Assembly (NCBI GenBank): GCA_900321145.1 | Contig: ONVB01000362.1 | Coordinates: 1-6,601 of the forward strand | Length of the DNA: 6,601 bases | DNA from: an uncultured Eubacteriales bacterium | GTDB taxonomy: Bacteria > Bacillota > Clostridia > Lachnospirales > Lachnospiraceae | Reading direction: 5' to 3' | Shown here: piece by piece, positions 1 through 6,270 of the stretch | How the letters are laid out: each line of letters begins with the position of its first letter | Numbering within the stretch: the first letter of the stretch is position 1 | Position numbers and translations under genes: made by a program | Notes under the pieces: model-generated | What the model was told of the DNA's origin: nothing | What the model saw: the letters and a program-made list of their open reading frames with translations, nothing else | The model's database searches: none

Positions 1-1659
1 GATCTAAAGAGCATGGGGAACAACCTGGATGATCTGAACAATGAATGGCTCTATCCTTATTTTCGGGAGCATGCAGACGAGCTTCTGGCAGGCCCTTCGG
101 AGGAGGAACGGGCATTTCGTAATTCCGAACAATATGAGCAGGTTATGGCGCAACTCTTTTCCGAAGGAGGCAGTGATCCCGACAGCTTTACTGATATCGA
201 GAAGAGCGTGATCGCGCGCTCAAGCCTGTCTATTGCCGTAATGATGACGGAGTTGACTTCCGCAGTCAGCTATGAAAAGGCATATGTGCTTGATTTGATC
301 GACGAAAAGGAAGCCTATTATTATTATGACAGCCGATCCATTTCTGCGGTTGAGCAGGTGAACCCGACCGGGTTGGAGGCCGCATCCACGGATGTTGCGC
401 CCGGGGAAACGCATTTTTTAAGCACGATCAGCTATCCGGCATCCAAGCACAGTGCCGTAAAGGAGATGTTAAAGGACCGCGATTCCCAAATACAAAAAAT
501 CTATTATGAGGTATACCATGATTCCGAAAACGGGAAGGAATATTATATCGGTTATATGCCGTACATCATAAACGGAAAGGTTATCTGTTATTACGCATTA
601 GAATACGACTGGAGTGACTTCCGCAACGAGTTGGTGGGGCATTTGAAACGATCGATTTTGATCGGACTTTTGGTTCTGCTCGTATTAAACAGCTTGCTGA
701 TGCTTTACCTTTACAAAAAGGCCATCAAGCCTGCCCAGAAGGTGAAAGAGGGCGTACAGGCCTACATGGAGGACAAGAACAGCGAAGCCGTATGCGAGAA
801 GATGAGTACGGTAAAAACGAAGAATGAAATCGGTGTGCTGGCAAAAAGTTTTTCCGACCTTGCCACGGAGATTGACCGTTATACGGCAGAGATCATGCAT
901 TTGACGGATGAAAAAGCAAGGATAAGCGCAGAGCTTGATCTTGCCACAAGGATTCAGGCTGATATGCTCCCGAGCATCTTCCCGGCCTTCCCTACCCGCA
1001 AGGAGTTTGACCTTTATGCGTCCATGACACCGGCAAAAGAGGTTGGCGGTGATTTTTATGACTTCTTTATCATTGATCCCGACCACCTGGGGCTGGTGAT
1101 CGCCGATGTTTCCGGCAAGGGTATTCCGGCGGCCATGTTTATGATGGTTTCCAAGAACATCGTGGCAAACAATGCCATGCTCGGCAAATCTCCGGCACAG
1201 ATCCTGCATGACGCAAACAATGCCATTATCAAGAATAACGATCAGTGCATGTTTGTGACGGTTTGGATCGGTATCCTTGAGATCTCTACCGGAATCCTGA
1301 GAGCGGCTAACGCAGGACACGAGTATCCGATCTTAAAGAGGGGAGATCAATTTGAACTCTTTAAGGAGCCTCACGGGATGCCGCTCGGCTTTATGGATGA
1401 TTCGGAATACGAGGAGTATGTAATTGAGATGAACCCCGGCGACAAGCTTTTTGTGTACACAGACGGTGTACCGGAAGCGACTGCCGCGGACCAGCAGATG
1501 TTCGGCACCGACAGGACTATAGAGGTCTTAAATAAAGATGTCTCAGCTTCGCCGAAGCAGATGCTTGAAAGTGTAAAGGAAGGTGTAGATGCCTTTGTGA
1601 AGGATGCGGAGCAGTTCGATGACCTGACCATGCTTGCGCTCGAATACAGGGGTGTATAA
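1..1659 (+). CDS. Membrane-anchored PP2C/SpoIIE-type protein phosphatase with sensor and HAMP domain (5' partial)
   Basis: This is a sensor phosphatase expected to dephosphorylate phosphoserine/threonine proteins, as RsbU/RsbP/SpoIIE do for anti-anti-sigma factors. The frame is open to the left edge (four codons before the ATG at 13) and that ATG has no convincing Shine-Dalgarno, so the true start and a first membrane helix probably lie upstream. Numbering from the ATG at 13: residues 1-210 look like an extracytoplasmic sensor, perhaps Cache/PAS-like, with no family recognised. Residues 214-234 form a hydrophobic helix (SILIGLLVLL...). Residues 235-288 fit HAMP (P240, NEIG at 271-274). Residues 288-320 are a signalling helix ending in the ELxxAxxIQxxMLP pattern typical of this family. 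The phosphatase domain fills about 325-548. Its metal-binding acids are present: D347/D350 (VGGDFYD), D365 (ADVSGKG), D484 (YTDGV) and D536/D537 (FDDLT), so it should be active. No partner anti-sigma or STAS gene is in view. Family assignment is firm; signal and substrate are unknown. Confidence 0.9.
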   Translation, partial: DLKSMGNNLDDLNNEWLYPYFREHADELLAGPSEEERAFRNSEQYEQVMAQLFSEGGSDPDSFTDIEKSVIARSSLSIAVMMTELTSAVSYEKAYVLDLIDEKEAYYYYDSRSISAVEQVNPTGLEAASTDVAPGETHFLSTISYPASKHSAVKEMLKDRDSQIQKIYYEVYHDSENGKEYYIGYMPYIINGKVICYYALEYDWSDFRNELVGHLKRSILIGLLVLLVLNSLLMLYLYKKAIKPAQKVKEGVQAYMEDKNSEAVCEKMSTVKTKNEIGVLAKSFSDLATEIDRYTAEIMHLTDEKARISAELDLATRIQADMLPSIFPAFPTRKEFDLYASMTPAKEVGGDFYDFFIIDPDHLGLVIADVSGKGIPAAMFMMVSKNIVANNAMLGKSPAQILHDANNAIIKNNDQCMFVTVWIGILEISTGILRAANAGHEYPILKRGDQFELFKEPHGMPLGFMDDSEYEEYVIEMNPGDKLFVYTDGVPEATAADQQMFGTDRTIEVLNKDVSASPKQMLESVKEGVDAFVKDAEQFDDLTMLALEYRGV

Positions 1660-1716
1660 GGCTTGCAGGACATTTCATGACAAGAGACGGTGAAAACCCT
1701 TAAGTAAGAATAGCAA

Positions 1717-1753
1717 GGCAAAAACTTCGTGGAATAACGACGCGGGTTTTGCC
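1717..1753 (+). repeat. Imperfect inverted repeat in the intergenic region after the phosphatase gene
   Basis: GGCAAAA (1717-1723) can pair with TTTTGCC (1747-1753) across a 23-base interior. Within the interior, TCGT (1727-1730) can pair with ACGA (1737-1740). An alternative pairing exists between AAAACCC (1693-1699) and GGGTTTT (1744-1750), which competes for the same T run. No T-tract follows, so it is not a canonical intrinsic terminator. It could be the 3' end structure of the phosphatase mRNA, a small dispersed element, or chance. Confidence 0.4.
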
Positions 1754-1770
1754 GGGATGTAACAAATTTC

Positions 1771-1799
1771 TTGATTATTATAAGCATTTTTGATATAAT
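1771..1799 (+). promoter_or_regulatory. Sigma-A type promoter with extended -10, upstream of the NUDIX gene
   Basis: The -35 element is TTGATT (1771-1776, 4 of 6 to consensus) and the -10 element is TATAAT (1794-1799, 6 of 6). The spacer is exactly 17 bases. A TG at 1791-1792 one base before the -10 makes it an extended -10 promoter. Transcription would start near 1805-1807, leaving a leader of about 30 bases before the NUDIX start codon. It is the best promoter in the window. It separates the phosphatase from the downstream genes and may also serve the sortase and GTPase if the hairpin at 2303 is leaky. Confidence 0.8.
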
Positions 1800-1837
1800 T
1801 TTCCTCAATTACAGGCACACTGAACGGAGGTATTGCA

Positions 1838-2290
1838 ATGATAGAGGCAACCAGCTGTGGCGGTGTGGTAATATTCAGAGGAAAGATACTGCTCCTGTAC
1901 AAGAATTACAGGAATAAGTATGAGGGCTGGGTACTTCCCAAGGGAACCGTGGAAGAGGGCGAGGAGCATAACGAGACCGCGTTAAGAGAGGTTCATGAGG
2001 AGACCGGAGTCAGGGCCCAGATCATAAAGTACATAGGGAAGAGCAATTATACCTTCAGTACTTCCTATGATGTGGTGAACAAGGATGTATACTGGTATCT
2101 TATGATGGCTGATAGTTACTATAGCAAGCCGCAAAGGGAGGAGTATTTTATGGATTCGGGGTACTATAAGTATCACGAGGCATACCACCTCCTTAAGTTC
2201 CCCAACGAAAAGCAGATGCTCGAGGAGGCATACTCGGAGTATCAGGTGTTGAAGCAGAATAATCTGTGGGGAAGCAAAAAGTATTTTTGA
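1838..2290 (+). CDS. NUDIX hydrolase (nucleoside polyphosphate pyrophosphohydrolase-like)
   Basis: A cytosolic 150-residue single-domain NUDIX enzyme. The family hydrolyses a nucleoside diphosphate linked to another moiety, using Mg2+ or Mn2+. The NUDIX box is perfect at residues 36-58: G36, then E42, then REVHEETGV (50-58), matching GX5EX7REUXEEXGU, so the metal-binding glutamates are intact. The preceding GWVLPKG (30-36) and the C-terminal YHEAYHLLKFPNEKQML resemble Ap4A hydrolase/MutT-like members, which favours a small nucleotide such as a dinucleoside polyphosphate, ADP-ribose or an oxidised dNTP. The actual substrate cannot be read from the sequence. The start ATG is well supported: GGAGG at 1826-1830 with a 7-base spacer, and a strong promoter upstream. 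The gene is followed by a hairpin at 2303-2321. Length is usual for the family. Confidence 0.92.
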   Translation: MIEATSCGGVVIFRGKILLLYKNYRNKYEGWVLPKGTVEEGEEHNETALREVHEETGVRAQIIKYIGKSNYTFSTSYDVVNKDVYWYLMMADSYYSKPQREEYFMDSGYYKYHEAYHLLKFPNEKQMLEEAYSEYQVLKQNNLWGSKKYF

Positions 2291-2302
2291 GAGAATGCAT
2301 AT

Positions 2303-2321
2303 GAGCCGCCTTGTGCGGCTC
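2303..2321 (+). terminator. GC-rich hairpin after the NUDIX gene, possible weak intrinsic terminator
   Basis: GAGCCGC (2303-2309) pairs perfectly with GCGGCTC (2315-2321) around a five-base loop, 12 bases after the NUDIX stop codon. The following bases (TTGTGCGTTATT) are only moderately T-rich, so termination may be incomplete. Partial readthrough would let the NUDIX promoter feed the sortase and GTPase genes, for which I see no good promoter of their own. Confidence 0.65.
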
Positions 2322-2339
2322 TTGTGCGTTATTATGAAA

Positions 2340-2367
2340 AAGATTCTGAGCGTAAGCGAAGAATCTT
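2340..2367 (+). repeat. AT-rich hairpin in the sortase leader, possible dispersed palindromic element
   Basis: AAGATTCT (2340-2347) and AGAATCTT (2360-2367) are perfect 8-base inverted repeats around a 12-base loop (2348-2359). The structure ends two bases before the sortase Shine-Dalgarno. Read on the minus strand, the 3' arm is followed by a short T run, but no minus-strand gene is present to be terminated. The arm-and-loop sequence is of the kind I associate with small intergenic palindromes repeated in gut Clostridia genomes; that is recollection, not a search result. Confidence 0.55.
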
Positions 2368-2368
2368 G

Positions 2369-2376
2369 AAGGAAAG
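2369..2376 (+). promoter_or_regulatory. Ribosome binding site that fixes the sortase start
   Basis: AAGGAAAG lies four bases before the ATG at 2381. An in-frame GTG at 2324 would extend the protein by 19 residues, but it overlaps the foot of the hairpin at 2303-2321, has no Shine-Dalgarno and would add a charged non-signal extension in front of the membrane anchor. The ATG at 2381 is therefore preferred. Confidence 0.7.
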
Positions 2377-2380
2377 CAGT

Positions 2381-3244
2381 ATGAAGAATAAAACAAGAAA
2401 GATAATAACCACGGTCCTGATGATCATTTGTGCGGCAGTGTTCGTGTGCTGTGCCGTGTATTTGATAAAGTACTATGCGGCCTCAAAAAAGAGCGAGGAT
2501 ACCTACTCTGATCTAAGAGAGCTTATAGATACGGCCGAGGAGGCTCCGATGGATCTTTCGTCCGTTGAATATGAAAGTGACGGGAATACCGGCACTGAAA
2601 CCGACGATAAAGAAAAGAGCGACGATAGCGAGAAGTACTTTACGGAGATTGGCGGAAAGAAGATATATAAGAAGTATGCGGCGCTTTACGAGAAGAACCC
2701 GGATTTTATAGGCTGGCTTACCTTAACGGGTACAGTCATAGATTATCCGGTGATGCAGACTCCCGATGATGAGGAGAAGTATCTTCATCTTGATTTTGAC
2801 GGGGAGTACAGCAGCGCCGGAACACCATTTGCGGATACCGACAGTAGTATAAACCCTCCGAGCGATAACATCATAATCTACGGACATAACATGAACACCA
2901 GGAAGATGTTCTATGAGCTGACAAACTATGATTCGGAGGAGTTTTACAAGACACATAAGACTATAATATTTGATACGATATACGGGCCGGGAAGGTATGA
3001 GGTTGTGGCTGCTTTCAGGTCACAGGCTTATCCGAAGGGAACCACCGGTGTATTCAAGTATTATGATTTCTTCAATGCCGACAGTGCAGAGGATTTTGAT
3101 GCATATATCGAAAGCTGCAGGGCGCTGACCCCCTACGAGGTGGAAAGCACGGCGGAGTACGGTGATAAGCTGATCACACTTTCGACCTGCGCTTACCACA
3201 GCGAGACGGGAAGGTTTGTGGTGGTTGCAAAAAAGATAAAGTAA
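2381..3244 (+). CDS. Class B sortase
   Basis: A membrane-anchored cysteine transpeptidase of 287 residues that would cleave a C-terminal sorting motif of a surface protein and join it to the cell wall. After a basic start (KNKTRK), residues 8-29 form a hydrophobic N-terminal anchor, so the enzyme faces outward. Residues 35-90 are a polar, very acidic linker (rich in D, E, S, T). The sortase domain follows, with GWLTLTGTVIDYPVMQ near 110-125. The catalytic residues are all present: H169 in IIIYGHNM, C270 in TLSTCAYH and R278 in TGRFVVVA. TLSTC and the overall pattern indicate class B rather than A or C. No substrate with an LPxTG- or NPQTN-like tail is in the window, so this is a housekeeping or orphan sortase and the substrate is unknown. 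The stop codon is 11 bases before the next ATG, suggesting co-transcription with the GTPase gene although no functional link is obvious. Confidence 0.93.
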   Translation: MKNKTRKIITTVLMIICAAVFVCCAVYLIKYYAASKKSEDTYSDLRELIDTAEEAPMDLSSVEYESDGNTGTETDDKEKSDDSEKYFTEIGGKKIYKKYAALYEKNPDFIGWLTLTGTVIDYPVMQTPDDEEKYLHLDFDGEYSSAGTPFADTDSSINPPSDNIIIYGHNMNTRKMFYELTNYDSEEFYKTHKTIIFDTIYGPGRYEVVAAFRSQAYPKGTTGVFKYYDFFNADSAEDFDAYIESCRALTPYEVESTAEYGDKLITLSTCAYHSETGRFVVVAKKIK

Positions 3245-3255
3245 GAGGATTAATT

Positions 3256-5886
3256 ATGGCAAATATTGTACTTGGCATACTTGCCCATGTGGATGCGGGC
3301 AAGACCACTCTGTCCGAAGCATTTGCATATAAGACCGGTGTGAGAAAGAAGCTCGGAAGGGTGGATAACGGAGATTCAATGCTCGACACGGACGAGCAGG
3401 AGAGAAGAAGAGGAATCACGATATTCTCGAAGCAGGCAGTTCTCCCGATGGAGCGCTTTACCTTAACCCTTCTTGACACCCCCGGGCATGTGGACTTCGC
3501 TGCAGAGGCGGAGAGAACTCTTGCGGTTCTTGACTATGCGATACTCCTGATCAGCGCCGCGGACGGAGTATCGGGGCATACGCTCACACTGTTCAGACTC
3601 CTTAAGGAGTATAACATACCCGCCTTTGTATTTGTGAATAAAATGGACCAGCCCGGGACTGACGCAGAGTCGGTCATGAAGGAATTAAAGCAGAAGCTTT
3701 CATCGTCATGCGTTGATTTCACGGATATCATGTATGATAAAGAAAATGTGTCGCTTTACGGGGGCGCATCAGAGGATGTGGCCATGCTCACGGCGGATGA
3801 GGATGAGATAGATGCATTTCTTGATACGGGAAGGGTAAGGCTTGCCGAGGTGAGAAGCCTTATCATGGAGAGGGAGCTTTTCCCGTGCTTTTTCGGTTCG
3901 GCCCTGAGGCTTAACGGTGTGGATGAGCTTTTGGAGATGCTGGAGCTTCTCTGCGCACCGAAGAGATACGGCAAGGATTTCGGAGCGCTGTGTTACAAGA
4001 TCACAAGGGATGCAAAGGGCGAGAGGCTTTCTCATATGAAGATCACGGGCGGAAGCCTAAAGCTTAAGGATGTGATCGGAGAAGACGGAGAGAAGGTAAA
4101 TGAGATCAGGCTCTATAACGGAGACAGGTACGAGAATCTGTCCGAGGCTCACGCCGGAGAGGTGGTTGCGATTCCGGGAATCGATGATTCATACGCCGGC
4201 TGCGGTTACGGCTTTGAAAAGGGAAACGATATAAGACTGATCGAACCGGTCATAGTATATACCATGATTACACCGGACAATATAAAGGCAAGGCATATTT
4301 ATCCCGATATCATGGCTCTTGCAGAGGAGATGCCCGAGCTTGAGTGTGAGTGGGATGAGACGAACGAAGAGATACGAGTGAAGCTTATGGGGCGTGTGCA
4401 GCTTGAGATACTGACCGAGCTGATACTCGTGAGACTTCACTTTACCCCTAAGTTTACCACAGGCAGGATAACCTACAAGGAGACAGTGAGGGGAAGCTCG
4501 ATCGGAGTGGGACATTTTGAACCGCTCAGGCACTATGCCGAGGTCCACGTAAGGATAGAGCCCGGAGAAAGAGGCTCGGGAATAGAGATAGAGTCCGAGG
4601 TATCGGAGGATGTGCTTGATAAGAACTGGCAGAGGCTTATCATGTATCATCTGAAGGAAAAGCAGCATAAGGGTGTGCTCGTGGGCGGACAGCTCACGGA
4701 CGTAAAGCTTGTGGTGATAAACGGCCGGGCACATCCCAAGCATACTGAGGGCGGAGATTTCAGGAAGGCTACGATACGTGCCGTAAGGCAGGGGCTGATG
4801 AAGGCGGATTCCATGCTATTGGAACCGTATTATAACTTTACGGTAAGTGTACCTTCGGGCATGCTTGGCCGTGCCATGACAGACCTGAACAATCTTAACG
4901 CACATATAGAAACCCATGAGAATGACGGTGAAAATGCCATGATATCCGGCAGGGGGCCGGTGTCGACGCTTATGGACTATCAGGTCAATCTTAATTCTTA
5001 TACCGGTGGCAAGGGGCAGATGAGTGTCACTCTTGCGGGCTATGACGAGTGTCACAATGAGGATGAGGTGCTTGCGGCTTCGACCTACGATCCCGAGGCG
5101 GATCTTGCCAATCCTCCGTCTTCGGTATTTTGTGCGCACGGTGCAGGCTTTGTGGTACCGTGGTATGAGGTGGATTCATATAAGCACCTCGATGATGAAG
5201 AGGCTTATGTAAATGAATCTGTGGATATCGCACGCATGGCAAGGCAGGGCGGAAGCTTCGACGGGATGAGCATAGATCTCGAGGAGATAGACAGCATAAT
5301 AAGCCGTACGGCTGCGGCAAATGCAAACAAGAAGAAGAGTGCCTACAAGAAGAAAAAGCTTCCCGAGCGCGACCGGGTCATGAGTTCGGGCGGCAGTCAG
5401 ACCTCATCGGATAAGTATGCCGCAAAGAATACTCAGACAGCGGTTCCTAAGGAGAAGCTTCTTATAGTGGACGGCTTTAATATAATGTATGCGTGGGAAG
5501 AACTGACAGGTCTTTTGAAGGATAATATGGACTCGGCAAAGCTTTCTCTTATAAGGACGCTGTCTAACTATCAGGGGATGGTCGACCGTGAGATACTGCT
5601 TGTGTTTGACGGGTATAAGACGAAGGGAAACCAGGGCAGCGAGGCTAAGGCGGAACAGATAACCGTTGTTCACACAAAGGAGGGCGTGACCGCCGATGCA
5701 TTTATAGAGCGCTTTACACACGACATGAAATCGAAGTATGAGATAACCGTGGCAAGCTCCGACGGCATGATCCAGACCATAGTCAGAGGGCAGGGCGGAT
5801 ATATAATGTCCGCAAAAGATTTAAAAGAAGATATAAAAAGACTTGCAAATGAGTTCAAGATGAATTATAATGTGAAAGAAAGTTAG
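3256..5886 (+). CDS. EF-G/TetM-like translational GTPase fused to a C-terminal YacP/Rae1-like NYN nuclease domain
   Basis: An 876-residue fusion. Residues 1-225 are a translational GTPase domain: G1 AHVDAGKTT (10-18), G2 RRGITI (51-56), G3 DTPGH with catalytic H78, G4 NKMD (128-131), G5 GSAL (214-217). There is no large G' insertion, as in ribosomal protection proteins. Domain II spans about 240-320, domain III 330-405, domain IV 405-520 and domain V 520-600. The domain IV tip reads GRAHPKHTEGGDF (490-502), unlike TetM's YSPVSTP loop, so tetracycline resistance is doubtful. Residues 600-660 are an extension with CAHGAGFVVPWYEV (from 626). A Lys/Ser-rich linker (about 690-733) leads to the NYN/PIN-like domain (734-876) with acids D739 (VDGFN), D785 (VFDGY), D814 (TAD) and D836 (SSD), as in YacP/Rae1, an A-site mRNA endonuclease of B. 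subtilis. The tail is shorter than in YacP. The start has AGAGGA at 3244-3249. Both domains look intact; the fused function is inferred. Confidence 0.9.
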   Translation: MANIVLGILAHVDAGKTTLSEAFAYKTGVRKKLGRVDNGDSMLDTDEQERRRGITIFSKQAVLPMERFTLTLLDTPGHVDFAAEAERTLAVLDYAILLISAADGVSGHTLTLFRLLKEYNIPAFVFVNKMDQPGTDAESVMKELKQKLSSSCVDFTDIMYDKENVSLYGGASEDVAMLTADEDEIDAFLDTGRVRLAEVRSLIMERELFPCFFGSALRLNGVDELLEMLELLCAPKRYGKDFGALCYKITRDAKGERLSHMKITGGSLKLKDVIGEDGEKVNEIRLYNGDRYENLSEAHAGEVVAIPGIDDSYAGCGYGFEKGNDIRLIEPVIVYTMITPDNIKARHIYPDIMALAEEMPELECEWDETNEEIRVKLMGRVQLEILTELILVRLHFTPKFTTGRITYKETVRGSSIGVGHFEPLRHYAEVHVRIEPGERGSGIEIESEVSEDVLDKNWQRLIMYHLKEKQHKGVLVGGQLTDVKLVVINGRAHPKHTEGGDFRKATIRAVRQGLMKADSMLLEPYYNFTVSVPSGMLGRAMTDLNNLNAHIETHENDGENAMISGRGPVSTLMDYQVNLNSYTGGKGQMSVTLAGYDECHNEDEVLAASTYDPEADLANPPSSVFCAHGAGFVVPWYEVDSYKHLDDEEAYVNESVDIARMARQGGSFDGMSIDLEEIDSIISRTAAANANKKKSAYKKKKLPERDRVMSSGGSQTSSDKYAAKNTQTAVPKEKLLIVDGFNIMYAWEELTGLLKDNMDSAKLSLIRTLSNYQGMVDREILLVFDGYKTKGNQGSEAKAEQITVVHTKEGVTADAFIERFTHDMKSKYEITVASSDGMIQTIVRGQGGYIMSAKDLKEDIKRLANEFKMNYNVKES

Positions 5887-5902
5887 ATTGTACGCAATCT
5901 AA
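5883..5902 (+). terminator. Perfect palindrome over the GTPase stop codon
   Basis: TTAGATTG (5883-5890) and CAATCTAA (5895-5902) form an 8-base perfect stem with a TACG tetraloop. The stop codon TAG (5884-5886) lies inside the 5' arm. No T-tract follows (ATTACAAAC), so it is not a standard intrinsic terminator. It could protect the mRNA 3' end, act as a processing site or attenuate readthrough into trxA. The structure is certain as sequence; the role is not. Confidence 0.45.
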
Positions 5903-5931
5903 TTACAAACAACCCAATAATAGATTATACA
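5903..5931 (+). promoter_or_regulatory. Possible weak promoter for trxA-trxB
   Basis: The 56 bases between the palindrome and the trxA start codon are AT-rich. TTACAA (5903-5908) and TATACA (5926-5931) are 17 bases apart but match the consensus poorly (3 of 6 and 4 of 6). An independent promoter is plausible because thioredoxin is normally well expressed, but this exact placement is tentative. Confidence 0.3.
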
Positions 5932-5958
5932 TTTTATATCACAAAGGAGGAAGTAAAT

Positions 5959-6270
5959 ATGGCAGCATTACATTTGAACGCAGATAACTTTGAGGCAGAG
6001 GTATTAAAGAGCGATAAGCCGGTTATAGTTGATTTCTGGGCAAGCTGGTGCGGTCCCTGTAAGATGCTCGGACCTATAGTTGAGCAGATCTCTGAGGAGA
6101 GAGAGGACGTAAAGGTATGCAAGGTTGATGTGGATGAGAACGGTGACCTTGCGGAGAAGTACAGTGTGATGAGCATACCGTGCGTATTCCTGTTCAAGAA
6201 CGGTGAGGTTGCAGGCAAGTCGGTAGGAGCACTTCCGAAGGATCAGCTGCTTAAGGCACTCGGACTGTAG
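5959..6270 (+). CDS. trxA: Thioredoxin
   Basis: A cytosolic 103-residue thiol-disulphide oxidoreductase that reduces protein disulphides and is itself re-reduced by thioredoxin reductase, whose gene follows directly. The active site WCGPCK is at residues 30-35 (C31, C34), with the buried acid D25 (VDFWASW) and the cis-proline P74 (MSIPCVFLF). Length is typical. The start is fixed by AAAGGAGG at 5943-5950, eight bases before the ATG. Two additional cysteines are present: C54 (KVCKVDVDEN) and C75, the latter directly after the cis-proline where Thr is usual, so it packs next to the active site. The trxB Shine-Dalgarno overlaps this gene's stop codon, so the pair forms an operon. Confidence 0.97.
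   Translation: MAALHLNADNFEAEVLKSDKPVIVDFWASWCGPCKMLGPIVEQISEEREDVKVCKVDVDENGDLAEKYSVMSIPCVFLFKNGEVAGKSVGALPKDQLLKALGL

Noticed and set aside
685..1320. Open frame of 211 codons on the minus strand inside the phosphatase gene
   Set aside because: It lies opposite a gene with clear PP2C motifs, has a Cys/His/Arg-rich composition typical of antisense frames and matches no family I recognise.
1371..1902. Minus-strand open frames crossing the intergenic region 1660-1837
   Set aside because: They run through the coding regions on both sides and over the promoter, have no recognisable domain and no plausible start signal. The intergenic part may be a repeat remnant but not a supported gene.
2324..2380. 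GTG start giving a 306-residue sortase
   Set aside because: It abuts the foot of the hairpin at 2303-2321, has no Shine-Dalgarno and adds a charged extension before the membrane anchor. The ATG at 2381 has AAGGAAAG in front.
4189..4743. Open frame of 184 codons on the minus strand inside the GTPase gene
   Set aside because: It is an antisense shadow of domains II-IV of the GTPase, with no Shine-Dalgarno or recognisable motif.
3256..5886. Simple call as a tetracycline resistance protein (TetM/TetO/TetW)
   Set aside because: The domain IV tip loop required for drug release is not conserved, the protein is over 200 residues longer than TetM, and it ends in a nuclease-like domain.
3256..5886. 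Possible assembly joining of two separate genes (GTPase and yacP)
   Set aside because: The frame is continuous through a basic linker with codon use like both sides, and no stop codon, start codon with Shine-Dalgarno or repeat is seen at the junction around 5320-5455.
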